The notes under the pieces are model-generated. The model saw only the letters and a list, made by a program, of their open reading frames with translations, did not search any database and was not told where the DNA came from. Source: Calvatia gigantea (taxonomy: Eukaryota > Basidiomycota > Agaricomycetes > Agaricales > Lycoperdaceae). From it: DNA of 64,000 bases. The translations under genes were made by a program, and so were the position numbers. Of the stretch, positions 12,414 through 23,334 are shown one piece after another (the first letter of the stretch is position 1; the number at the start of each line of letters is the position of its first letter). The stretch lies in contig JACAAK010000009.1 of NCBI GenBank assembly GCA_025093985.1, positions 2,108,001 through 2,172,000 of the forward strand, in the 5' to 3' direction.

Positions 12414-14817
12414 TCAACTGGCCACTTTTTGCAACGCATTCTTAGTGCTAATATCGATGCCCAAGAGATCCTGCGACACAAATTAATTATAACATGGAAG
12501 AAAGCGGTAATTTATTCACCTTGCCCGCCCTCAGCTCGTCAGGTGAAGGCATGAGACCAAGCCTCAGTAACTCAGATGCTTTCGAAACCACAGGGTCATT
12601 TTGCATCGAAGAGACTCCAACGACTCGCCCATCTTTCACATAATACGCAATGAACTGTCGAATAGATTCAGTAGTCTGCCCACTTTGGTATTGAGAAAAC
12701 CTGTACCTTCAATTCACCGGGATCGCCCTTGATAATAACGTCGTCATGCTTGTGACCAACACCGCAATATCGCAGCTGCTGGCCCTCTGAAACTGACTGA
12801 ACAATTTGTTCAAATCGCATAAACCGGAATACGTACGGGTGCTCCAGAAGATCGGAATCTTGACGAAAGGTTGTGGATTGCCTGCTATAGTCTTGCCAAC
12901 CGCACGTCCATGATTTCCAGCGAGCTGCAAAAGACACAGCCATGAAACCAAGAAGGAATGGAACTCCAAAATAAACTAACACTCCAATGTTCAATGCGAA
13001 CCTCAGGCCCGTTGATCTGAGGGTAGATGGCAATGTCACCTATATCGGGTCAGATACAACGCCATGCGGAACTGAATACTCAACTCACCAATGGCATAAA
13101 CATTCTCAGTATCGGGACCGCTTCTTACTCGAAGGTACTCGTCCACCCTGATACCACCATCCCTCTCAATCTCAAGCCCACTGCCTTTAAGGAAATCTGT
13201 CGCAGGCCTTACGCCAACACCCATAACAATAAAATCAGCGGGAATAGTTTCGCCGTTGACAACAACGCCTGCCGCAAGCTTGGGGTTGTCCTCTCTGGGA
13301 ACAATCTTATCGACTTTGGTTTGCATATGAAACTTGGCACCGACAGACTCGTGATACTACCCATCCATTCAGTGGGAATGTATGGCAATGCCTCAATCAC
13401 ATGCACTCACCTTCATCAATCCAGCGCCAACCTTCTTTCCAAGAACGCTCTCGAAAGGATACTCTTCCATGCCGATAACATCAATAGACGCAAGTTTCCT
13501 CTTTGAGAGAGCCACGACCAGCTCCATACCGATGAACGAGCTACCAATGATCACAACTCGCTTGCCCTCTTGTGCGGCTGTGTTCGTTGTTGCACAAATA
13601 TCAATGTTACGTCCATAAAACGGGATGAAGCACTGCCCTGGTACTGACCTGCATCAACTTTCCTCGAATCATTGATACCACGGAAAGTGTAAACATTCTC
13701 GAGATTGGCACCTTCAATCGGCAACACACGGGGAATTCCGCCAGGAGCGAGGATAAGCTTTTCATACGTGAGTGTGTCAGCACCGTTCTCAAGAGTGACC
13801 GTCTTCTTCTTAAGGTCTACAGAGGTGACTTCCTGTGACAAAGGTGTAAGTTAAGCGGTGAACGCGGGGTTTAGAGTAAAGAAACGCACAGTTCCGAGAC
13901 GAAGAGTCGTACCATATTTAATTTTGAGGTCAGCGGCCGTCTTCCACTGAATTGTAGTAGGATCAGTGATGAGAGCTTTGCTGAGCTTCGTCCTGATTGG
14001 GGGCTTCAGCAAGGATTTCCGATATCAGAATTCGAGTACATGGATACCTATCAATAGGTGGGTCGGGCTCCTTGGACAAAACGGTGATGGGCCCCTTGTA
14101 TCCGTACTAGAAAAGACCGGAGTTAATACAACGCTCCAGGGAGAAGCTCATGTTCGTCATATACCGCTCGTAAACTCTCTATGGCGTAGAATGTACCCGA
14201 CCCCCCACCAATGATAATCAATCCTGTCTTGAAAGAAGTATCTTCCGTCAGAAGCCGAGGGTTCTTCCTCATGTTATCCTTGGCCGTGAGCTCGGGGTCC
14301 GCAGTCACATGTATTTTTCCATCAGCGACGTGGACTTTGAACGAGTGAATGTTAGCGGGCGCTGGTGCATCCTCTACCTCGGGTTTCAGGAGATGGTGGA
14401 TACAACAGGTTGCGACCGAGAGAACGTACCAATATCACCAGTGCATATCTTCCAGCAAGCTATCGAGAGGAGTTAGTAAAGGAGATTGAAATGGTTGGCT
14501 GTGAGACACGTGCCTCCGTGCCATGGGCTAAGTGACTGTGTTGAGAGTGATCGCTGGAGATGACATCATGGAAACGCACCATACGAGACGACCATCGGCT
14601 GTGAGAACACCCTGCGCGAGCGGGGCTCCAAAGTGAGTGCAAAACGCACTCGTCGCGTGAATTTTGTCTCCTAAGCGAGACAACAGAACTTTTCCCGACT
14701 CGAAATCAACCTCCTTCCTAGCAGCCAGTGAGAATAATATTCAAGAGACAACCGATCCACATACAGCTGACCGTCCTGCAACTCAGATTCATCAAGGACA
14801 GCAATCGTTTTAACCAT
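12414..14817 (-). CDS. Rieske plus pyridine-nucleotide-disulfide oxidoreductase (AIFM3-like)
   Basis: Flavoprotein combining an N-terminal Rieske [2Fe-2S] domain with an FAD/NAD(P)H oxidoreductase of the apoptosis-inducing factor type. Rieske ligands are visible as CTH in the SAFCTHFGAPLAQG stretch and CPWHGG. The FAD dinucleotide motif is GLIIIGGGSGTFYAIESL, the NAD motif VVIIGSSFIGMELVVALSK, and GVGVRPATDFL and NVYAIGDIAIYP complete the fold. EHWS-LAGNHGRAVGKTIAG and a C-terminal beta domain (GHKHDDVIIKGDPGELK) follow, ending at TGA 12416-12414. About twelve introns keep phase; one small Rieske junction near 14500 uses a weak GTCTCA donor. The start is uncertain: ATG 14817 (MVKTIAVLDESE) is used, but an upstream exon from ATG 14991 (MTNAEILIGQG) is possible. 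No clear mitochondrial leader. Confidence 0.87.
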
Positions 14818-15021
14818 GGCACTGAAAGGTTTCTTCCAAATAGAGGTGCGAGATGTAAGAAAGATGGGATGGCGCAACGAAATCCTGGATATCATTTAAG
14901 TCTCTGCCGGACTCAGGTGATATGCTAACATATCAATCTGGAATAACTCACCATCTACTCCCTGGCCAATGAGAATCTCCGCATTCGTCATTTTGTGTGT
15001 CGATGATCTGTTCACGTGATC

Positions 15022-15561
15022 ATGCCTCCTTCCTCGACCACTCGTCCCGGGTCAGTTCTGGGTACGTGCAAGGGTCTGTTAGTTCTGGGCCAATATGCAC
15101 CTATTCTTATCCCTAGCCCGGATGCACCGTCAGTGACACCGGTTTTTTTTTTTACCCATCTGACACGACTTCAGATATTCGCAGCGAAGCCAAACTCAGA
15201 CGACTCAAAGCGTTCGCTGAAACTTCGAGAATCTCAGGTCTTGTCAAGAAAGGGCGCCCAGGTATCCTCGTGTTCGACGGCGAGAAGGAAGAAATAAGGA
15301 CCTTTCTGGCGAATGCACGGAGTACGCGCCTTCCATTTTTGCTTAGCCGCTCAACCCGACTGATTTGGTCTAGGTTTGAGGTATTTGGATTTCCATCACA
15401 TTGATACGGTTCCGTTGCCGCAAGATGCCAAGCTCCGGATCGCGAGTGGACGGACAGGTTTGCATGAAGTGGAAGATATGGCTGGGTTGGCAGAGTCGCT
15501 AGAAGGCATTTCAATGAAAGAATGGTTTCGCCAGCACATGGGAATGGAGAAGGGACCGTGA
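15022..15561 (+). CDS. Small DUF1115/RWDD2 C-terminal-like protein
   Basis: Four exons read MPPSSTTRPGSVLARM-HHIRSEAKLRRLKAF, then GRPGILVFDGEKEEIRTFL, SLRYLDFHHIDTVP and a C-terminal helix EGISMKEWFRQHMGMEKG, about 110-120 residues. The GKPG-like ILVFDG core followed by a short helix and a W/Y-rich strand is the DUF1115 (RWDD2/Prp3 C-terminal) pattern. The usual N-terminal RWD domain is absent. The gene is divergent from the flavoprotein (204 bp between starts) and convergent with Sde2. Biochemical function is unknown; family members have been linked to RNA or ubiquitin pathways only by domain. Confidence 0.65.
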
Positions 15562-15648
15562 TTTGTCACACTGAAATGCAGATATCGGAAAGTAATACAT
15601 TAGTGTTCCATGGCAAGAACGGAACGCATACAATACAAGAAATCATGC

Positions 15649-16543
15649 CTATGCACCAACAGCCTCAAGTGGGGTAGCAGGAATGGGAGGAACAGCGGCG
15701 GCGACCGTGACCGACGGAGCTGTCTTCCCTTCTGTTCCTTCTTCCACCTCCTCAACTACCTCTCGTTCTTTCCCCTTGCCCTTCCCTTCCACAGCTGCCT
15801 TCCCTTTGTCTGCTTCAGGCGAAGGTGACGTTTTTGCCTTCTTCCGTTTCTTCAGAAGTCCCACCGAAACCGCACTTTTCACGTTATCGACCAAGTCTCT
15901 GCTCTGTTCCAAATACTCCGTATCATCGAATCGATGCTTCTTCCCTGCTAAAACCTGCACCGACACATCTCCCGGTTTCTTTGGCTGCCCGTGTTCAATG
16001 CCAAGCCTTTTTTCTAGTGCGTCGAGTTTCGCACGTTGCGCCTCAGCCTTGGCTGCAAGTCGCTGTGGCTCTGACTCCAAGTACTCGGCAAGCCTAGTTA
16101 AGAATGAGTTCATGGAATCAAGGAAGTAAATGTCGGACAGGCAATCACTTTTTGGCTTCCTTGAGTGTGCTCAATCGCCTCCCGTTAAGATCCCTGCACG
16201 AGTCATTGTTACTTGTCTTCTGGCTGCTCATCCTGCCTCCAGCAGCCCTCAACTGACTTCCGAAACCACCTTTGCCGCCGGGTAAACGCGGTGTAAGGCG
16301 GAGTGCTACGAAGTTTGATGTCGAAGAACCATCTTCTGAGTGCAGCGAGGACAAGGGTTGTTCATCGTCGGTGATTATTCCGGTATGTGTGGAGAGTGTG
16401 AGGACAGAGGTGAGGTGAAAGGGAAAGGACGGGTATCTGTCGCCTAAATGTCCAAAAACGTCAGCCACGGGTGTTGAATCAGGTAGGTTTAGTGTCAGAG
16501 AAGGGAAAGGAGAGAAAGCATGAATGAGAACAGTCGTCGACAT
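15649..16543 (-). CDS. SDE2: Sde2 silencing/splicing factor
   Basis: Sde2 family protein, made as a ubiquitin-fold precursor and cut after GG to free a C-terminal Lys-starting domain that joins the spliceosome (known from S. pombe). Exons 16543-16149 and 16093-15649 give 279 residues. The N-terminal beta-grasp is MSTTVLIHAFSPFPSLTLNL. The processing site lies in RLPGG-KGGFGSQLRAAGG, followed by the conserved SSQKTSNNDSCRDLNGRRL and a helical EAKKLAEYLESEPQR. The tail is Lys/Glu-rich (KKRKKAKTSPSPEADKGK). The intron (55 nt) splits the EAKKLAEY helix in phase 2. Confidence 0.9.
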
Positions 16544-16737
16544 GACTGCTTGGGTGAAGTCAGGAATGTTGGTAGCTGTGTTGCATTAAAAGCTAATGAT
16601 AACCAATACCAAACAGTACCACCACGTGACATAACCTATGTCGCAGGTAGACTCGTCATGATCATCAGCGTCTCCACTCAAAGGATTCAGATTCATACTG
16701 TAAGAGGTGGGACCTGTCAAAAACACTCACCAGACCC

Positions 16738-17984
16738 ATGACTTTCCTTGGCGTCCCTTCCCCGTTTGACTGGCCTCTCCAGCTCTGTGCGGTTTCAACC
16801 GCTATCTGCTATGTCTCTTCCGTTGTCACGTCCAATGTCTCCCAGGTTGACCGCATCTGGACATTCGCACCAACAATTTACACGGCTTACTACGCTCTTC
16901 TACCACTCTGGTCGACCAAGCAGAGCCTCCCTCTCGTTCCATATGCGCCTAAATCTCTGGGCCACGATGTCTTGAAAGATTACAGTCCACGGGCACTTCT
17001 CATGCTCACCCTCATCACTCTGTGGATGTTCAGGCTCACCTATAATACCTACCGGCGCGGTCTTTTTAACTTGTATGTATATCATATACTCCCAGCTTCG
17101 TGTATTTATCCTCATTTGTTCAGGAAAGACGAAGATTATCGCTGGGCCGTCCTCCGCTCCCAGGTTCCCGCTTGGCTCTTCCAAATCATAAACTTCGTTT
17201 TCATCGCAGTCATCCAAAACTTCCTTCTCTTCCTCCTTGGAATACCGACATTCATCGCCAGTGCGCTCCAGCCCCACACCGATCTTGCAACCTTTGATTA
17301 CGTCCTCGCTTTCACTGCACTCAGCATACTCGCATTTGAGTTTACCGCTGACAACCAACAGTACGCGTTTCAGACGTACAAATATTCATATCTGGCCCAC
17401 GCGAAAGGCGACAAGACCATCGAACCCTACGATGAGAAGAAGCAGTGGTCGCTTTCAAGGTTGGATTGGACACCCTCAGATGCCCGACGCGGGTTTGTCA
17501 CCAAAGGGTTATGGAGATATTCCAGGCACCCCAACTTCGCTTGTGAACAAAGCTTCTGGGTACGTAGTTACTACTCTTCCCCCGAAAATTTGTTTAACAA
17601 GCTTTTCAGTGGATCATCACCCTTTTCCCCCTCCTGGCTCCATCTCCTCCTGACCTTCCTTCGTTCCCATCTCCCGCCGTCCTTTCAAATCCTGACCTAC
17701 GTAAATTTGCTCTCGAAGGATTCGTCAAAAAGGCAGGGCTGCTCTTACTTCCTGCATTGGCTCTTTCCGCCCTCTTCTTCTCCTCCACTCAGTACACAGA
17801 GGCGATCACGAAGAAAAAGTATCCAACAGCCTATGCCGCGTACCAGAAACGCGTTGGCATGTTCCTTCCATTCAAATCTCTGGCTACCGGGCTATCAGGG
17901 AACAAAGAAAAGGAGCAGACCGATGAATTGGTTTGGGGTGAATTCTATGGCGATAAAACGACGAAAGCCCAAAAATCCGATTGA
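16738..17984 (+). CDS. DUF1295 membrane protein (steroid-reductase-like fold)
   Basis: Polytopic membrane protein of the DUF1295/isoprenylcysteine methyltransferase-steroid reductase superfamily, probably in the ER. Exons 16738-17072, 17124-17559 and 17610-17984 give 381 residues. Several hydrophobic helices are visible (WPLQLCAVSTAICYVSSVV; FIAVIQNFLLFLLGIPTF; AGLLLLPALALSALFF). The C-terminal signature GLWRYSRHPNFACEQSFWW matches the conserved NADPH/substrate region of the family, and QYAFQTYKYS precedes it. Its start is 194 bp from that of Sde2 on the opposite strand, so they may share a promoter. The substrate is unknown. Confidence 0.82.
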
Positions 17985-18270
17985 TACAACACTAAACTTA
18001 TTCGCTAAACGTTCTGTATCTGTAACTAGTCCTGCTTACACCAACTGTACAAGTGTACAAATTCGGTTTATTGAAATTTGAAACTCTCTAAGTGCTCGAC
18101 TGCCCATCAATCCCTCCTTCCAACTTTGGGAGTTATAGCAAAGCCCAGAAAGGTAATTAGCAATCCCCCACGGGGGAATTTGAAATTCCTTTGTGGGAAA
18201 TAACCCATTTACATCTTTTTTCTGTTGCGGCTGTTCCCCACAAGAAATTCTCTCGTAAGACTTACTCTCC

Positions 18271-18434
18271 TCAGTAACTTATCAAAAAACTGGGTCCCAA
18301 CCAATCCATCAAACTGCCTTGTGTGGTAATTTCTCAAAGACTTACCTTTTGAAGCAATTCTCAAAACCCAGGTCAAGACCAATCCAGCTGTGCAGCATGA
18401 AGGTATAAAGCAGGGCGCCCACAGCCTGTGGGTC
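18271..18434 (+). promoter_or_regulatory. CCAAT-CCAAT-TATA promoter module of zinc-finger gene A
   Basis: Two ACCAATCCA motifs (CCAAT at 18301 and 18379) are followed by TATAAAG at 18404, 138 bp before the ATG. Order, spacing and much of the sequence match the promoter of paralogue B on the other strand (29473-29640), including CATCAAACTGCC, TGAAGCAATTCT and the closing GTGGGTCC. CCAAT boxes are known HAP/NF-Y sites; use here is inferred. Confidence 0.75.
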
Positions 18435-18541
18435 CTTACTCCCCCAACGATCCTCTGACCTCTCTGAGAGCCCCCCAACACTACTCTCTCGCTCTATAAT
18501 CTACCCTCTCTTGGTTAAGGACTTGCTTGACCTCCGTGATT

Positions 18542-19877
18542 ATGCCCCGCACTACCGAAGACCTTGTGCACAGCCGCCCAAGTCCAATGGTAGGGGGAAA
18601 CTATGCCCGTGCACAAAATACAACAATGACCGTCTTTATACCATTAAGGCCAACAGGTATTGTGAGACCTGTGACAAGGAATTTTGTCGCCCTTCGGAGC
18701 TCAAGCGACACCTCGAGCGCACTTTGATCCACAACCCTAACGCCCGGTTAGTCGATGCCGTCAATCTCCTTGTTCTTGATCTGGACAACTGGCGTCGTCC
18801 TTGTTCCTCGACAGGCAGTTCAAGTGCAGCTTCTGTGGATCTTCACACACTCAGAAGTCCAACCTCCTCATCCATGAACGTATCCAGTGAGTACCCTCAT
18901 ATTCCTGGAATCCAAGACGGTGCTCATGTCGAATAAGTTCCAATGAACGGAAAGAATGCTGCCGCCTCCCCTTGGATTCTCCTGGTACCAAGGAATGTCT
19001 GTTCGTTTGTAACGACCCATCCTCCATGATCCGGCATATAGACAACGTCCATCTCGCGCCATACTTCAATCGTGGCCTTCCCATCCCCGAGTGGCTCACC
19101 CAAGGCCTACAAGGAAGGGAGGCTGTGAAAGCGGCGTTGCGCCGTGCTTCACGCTCCCCTACTGGTTTTCCTCACTCATCACCACCCCCAGAGCCTTCAA
19201 AAACAAGTTCTTCAGTTCCCACCCCACTAGCTGGAATGTCATTCCCCGAAATGCCGGGAGAGGACCACGAGGTACTTCTCCCTTGTGCAACTTCACGACC
19301 AAGTACTGAATCCCTCGATATTCCTAGTTACCAGCGTCCACTCAAAATATTTTCGAGGTGGACGAAACTACTATCATTGGCGACACCTTCTCCATAAACC
19401 TGCCAGGTTAGCACGATTCTACCACATTCCTCTGGCATAGAAATTTTGATTTATTGGCCCATAGACATCGGAATGGATCTGATGAACCTCGACTTTAATT
19501 GCGACCCCGCTCAACTCCCCGCTCCGACTTTTGCAGTTCCTCAAATTGAGGAATCAACATTCGACCCTATTCCGTCATCAGCTCTGTTTTCCCAAGCAGC
19601 AAGCGTCGAATTTTTCCAGTTCCCCTCCTCCCCACAGCCCAACGTGAACCAACTTTCGGCATCTGGTGGCCTCTTCGGCATAGGCGATTTTATCCTCTCT
19701 GCTGGAGCTGCAGCAACTACCTTTGGTGACATCACACCCGATGACGCCTTTTTGCTCGATACCAACCAGACGCAGATGAACTACCAGTTTCCTATGCTCA
19801 ACGATAGTCTCAGCCCCATCAGTTTCTTCTCGCCCATGGAGCCACGGGTTCAACTGGATTTGTATAATTTTCCATAG
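18542..19877 (+). CDS. C2H2 zinc-finger transcription factor, paralogue A
   Basis: Probable nuclear DNA-binding protein. Exon 1 is 48 nt (18542-18589, MPRTTEDLVHSRPSPM). Exon 2 begins ANRYCETCDKEF and carries a finger C-x2-C-x12-H-x5-H ending TLIHNP. The next exon has QFKCSFCGSS...LLIHER, and a third irregular finger runs CCRLPLDSPGTKECLFVC...IRHIDNVH. A Pro/Ser region, then a long acidic and hydrophobic C-terminus (MDLMNLDFNCDPAQLP...) resembles an activation domain. Exon 1 length, intron positions and fingers match gene B (29363-27977), showing recent common origin. No named family is recognised; target genes are unknown. Confidence 0.8.
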
Positions 19878-20988
19878 TCAGGCTCACATTAATTCGAGTC
19901 CGACTCTGTTTCTCTCTTCCCTTCCCTTTGGTGTATAGGATACCCGATGCACTTATTTCGTAGCAGATTTTTCGACTTGCACATAATCATTTTTCATTCA
20001 TTGACAGCTGGTGTCTTTGCTGTATCATACAAATCCTTTCCGAGCTAAACCATCTCGGCTGTTCAGCGAAATGAGAACAAGTGTCCGTCGGGTGTGCACT
20101 CAAATTCACAACCAAGCACGTGCTTAAAACCTAACTGCGAAGCAGCAGCTTGCCCTGCTACTCACTCCACAAACTGTGGCGATCACTGGATAGGGTAATT
20201 GCTCGACGACAATTTGTATTAAGATGGATCCAACAGGGAGCATCCGGATTGAGGCCTTCGACACTGCCATACCTTTGGGAGCATTTGAACCTTTCTCGTC
20301 GTACTCCCTGGTATGCTCTGGACTGGTTCCCTAGACATAAGGATCACCAGAACTAAAACGCTAACCGTTTGTCGACACCTAAACCACTACCTGCTCGTGA
20401 ATATATATAAATTGCCAGAGCATTTAGTATGAACTATGCGGACGTGACATTGCCGTCCGAACTTTGCATCACCATCAAGGGGTCCACGAGAACATTAAGG
20501 CTACAATCAGCACAGTGGCAAAGGGTGATGGACGCCATGTCATTCACTTTCCAGAGAACGCTGAAAGCTAGCCTATGGGCCTTGGAGATAGAGGGGGAAA
20601 GAAGAGTTCCTCCGACCGGGCATAGTGCGCGATACACGATGCCTAGTGTCTTGAGTCCGTGGCGCAAAATTCTCGGGCCTGTGTATTACTAGAGCCGAAA
20701 ATAATATTAGAGGGAGATCCACTGGCCTTTGCTAGCAAGTCAAGCCGGCCACGACGCCCTATTTACGGCTGGGTGTCCAGTAATCCTACCCAAACTTTCA
20801 GGATACAGGGACTCCGGAGCCTTTCTTGCAGGTGGGCGCCTTCAGGTATTCAATATCATTCAGCGCTCAGCTATTTCCCAGTAAACAAGAACAAACGATT
20901 TCGGACATATTTTGACGAGTATCCAGAGGCTGGTGAACCTTCCCTAGCGTCCTTCTCTCCTCCTTTGTTGACGGCCCCTTGTACGAAT
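19878..20988. other. Intergenic region before homoaconitase
   Basis: No exon recognised. An AT tract (20401-20410) occurs, but it is almost 600 bp from the homoaconitase ATG. The frame upstream of that ATG is open for 330 nt without conserved sequence, so it is taken as 5' leader. Confidence 0.4.
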
Positions 20989-23211
20989 ATGCGGTTCGTA
21001 CGATCGCTGGCGCGTACATATAGGCCTCGGAGGTTCTTTGCGACTGTCGTTGGTGGACAAGTGCGAGCTCCTCAAACTACCATTGAAAAGGTTGTGCAGA
21101 AGTATGCAGTCGGTCTCCCAGAGGGGAAAGTTGTCAAAGCCGGAGACTATGTCATGATTCGTCCAGAGCATGTTATGACACATGACAATACTGGTCCCGT
21201 CATCAGCAAGTTTGTACTTTTTTGATCTGTTTCTCTAAGATGTGCTTATTTTACAAACAGATTCAAATCAATTGGTGCTTCCAAAATTCTTGACTCTAAA
21301 CAACCAGTCTTCACCCTCGATCATGATGTGCAAAACAGGTCGGCGAAAAACTTGGCCAAGTACGCTGCCATTGAAGAATTTGCGAGGAAGCACAATGTGG
21401 ATTTTTATCCTGCCGGACGGGGAATCGGCCACCAGGTCCTTGTCGAGGAAGGTTACGCCTTCCCTTTTACCTTGACCGTTGCCAGCGACAGTCATAGTAA
21501 TATGTACGGGGGCGTCGGATGTGTTGGGACGCCAATTGTCCGTACAGATGCTGCAGCGCTATGGGCGACAGGCAAAACATGGTGGCAGGTACCTCGAATG
21601 GTCAAAGTCGAGCTCCAGGGCAAGCTTGCTCCTGGTGTTACAGGCAAAGATGTCATCGTTGCCCTTTGTGGATCGTTCAACAAAGACGAAGTCCTCAATG
21701 CTGCTATCGAATTCACTGGCGACGGTGTTGCAGCCTTGGGCATTGACGACCGTCTAACCATTGCAAACATGACGACGGAATGGGGTGCTCTCGTGGGCGT
21801 TTTTCCGGTCGATGAGACGACACTACAGTGGTACAGCAAGGTCTTGAACAAATTCGAATTGCGCACTTTCGCTTCCTCAAATTCGGGCATTCCGCCACCT
21901 CCTCCCCACCCCCGTATTAACCGCGAAAGACTCAGTGCCCTGCGAACTAGCACTATCCAATCCGATCCCGGCGCGGACTATTCTTCTCATCTTATATTTG
22001 ACCTTTCTACCCTGGTACCTCACGTTTCAGGCCCCAATAGCGTCAAAATCTCAAACCCTCTCCCCGTTCTCGAAGAAAGGAAGATTACCATTGACAAGGC
22101 CTACCTCGTCAGCTGCACAAACTCCCGTGTTTCTGATATCGCTGCGGCTGCCAAAGTCATGAAAGGCAATAAAGTAGCTGATGGTGTCGAATTCTACATC
22201 GCCGCGGCCAGCTCTGCCGTCCAACAGGAAGCAGAGCGTCTTGGTCATTGGGATGACCTCATTCGATCTGGGGCCAAAGTCCTTCCAGCGGGATGCGGTC
22301 CCTGCATCGGTCTAGGAACGGGACTTCTTGAAGAGGGTCAAACTGGTATCAGCGCCACAAATAGGAATTACAAAGGTCGCATGGGCCACCCTAATGCTCA
22401 AGCCTATCTTGCCAGTCCTGCTGTTGTTGCTGCGAGCGCTATCCGTGGGTATATTTGTGGCCCGGCCTCCCTCGATCCCAGTACGCTCCCACCCGTCCAG
22501 GCACCTACGTTTTCCATTTCACAGATGTCTCCTTCCTCTACTTCTGCTTCTTCCTCAACAGAAGAACCCCTTCTCGAAGGCTTCCCTCGCACTTTCTCCG
22601 GACCCCTTCTATTCGTTCCACAAGACAATCTCAATACGGATGGTATCTACCCCGGCAAGTACACATACCAGGATGATATCACCCTTGAGCGGCAGGCTCA
22701 GGTCGTAATGGAAAATTACGATCCCGAGTTCGCACCCCTCGTTGCTTCTGTGGTTGCTAAGCAAGCAGAATCTGGAGAGGCTGATGGTCTCAAAGAGGGT
22801 GCCATTCTCGTCGCCGGATATAATTTCGGCACTGGTTCGTCGCGCGAACAAGCAGCGACGGCCCTGAAGGCCGCTGGTATACCTCTCGTGATCGCAGGAT
22901 CCTTTGGAGATATCTTTAAGCGTAATGCGATTAACAACGGCTTGGTATGCATTGAAAGTCCAGAGCTCGTGAAGGATCTTACCGAGGAATACGCCAAGGA
23001 TGGAAAGCGGGGTGCTGGCGGGGAGCGTGGCGAGCTGACCGTGGACGAAGGTCTCAGCATTAAAGTTGACATGGCCACCGGCCAGGTCAATGTAACTGGT
23101 GCTCTTACCAAGTCTTACACCATTCGTCCTGTTGGACCTTCCGTCCAGGAGCTCTGGCTCTGCGGTGGCCTTGAAGGTTATATCCTCAGAGAGGTCCAGG
23201 CTCAGGCTTGA
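20989..23211 (+). CDS. LYS4: Homoaconitase, mitochondrial
   Basis: [4Fe-4S] enzyme converting homocitrate/homoaconitate to homoisocitrate in the fungal alpha-aminoadipate lysine pathway. Exons 20989-21209 and 21261-23211 give 723 residues. The N-terminus [17 protein letters not shown] is a typical mitochondrial presequence. Cluster ligands are C359 (VSCTNSR) and C419/C422 (GCGPCIGLG). [22 protein letters not shown] and [11 protein letters not shown] mark the aconitase N-terminal domains, and the swivel domain holds [21 protein letters not shown]. An extra Pro-rich stretch ([20 protein letters not shown]) is typical of homoaconitase rather than aconitase. Convergent with trimethyllysine dioxygenase. 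Confidence 0.95.
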
Positions 23212-23334
23212 GGTGGAGTGTAATAAAAGTATATTTGGTTTAGTTTCATGGAATTAATCGAACTGTATCAGGTATGTAGCACGTATTCAGTGCGTATATA
23301 GCATGCGATACCCGGGGCTCGTTGGCGAACAGGT

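Noticed and set aside
20401..20410. ATATATATAA as a TATA box for homoaconitase
   Set aside because: It lies almost 600 bp before the ATG with nothing linking it to that promoter.
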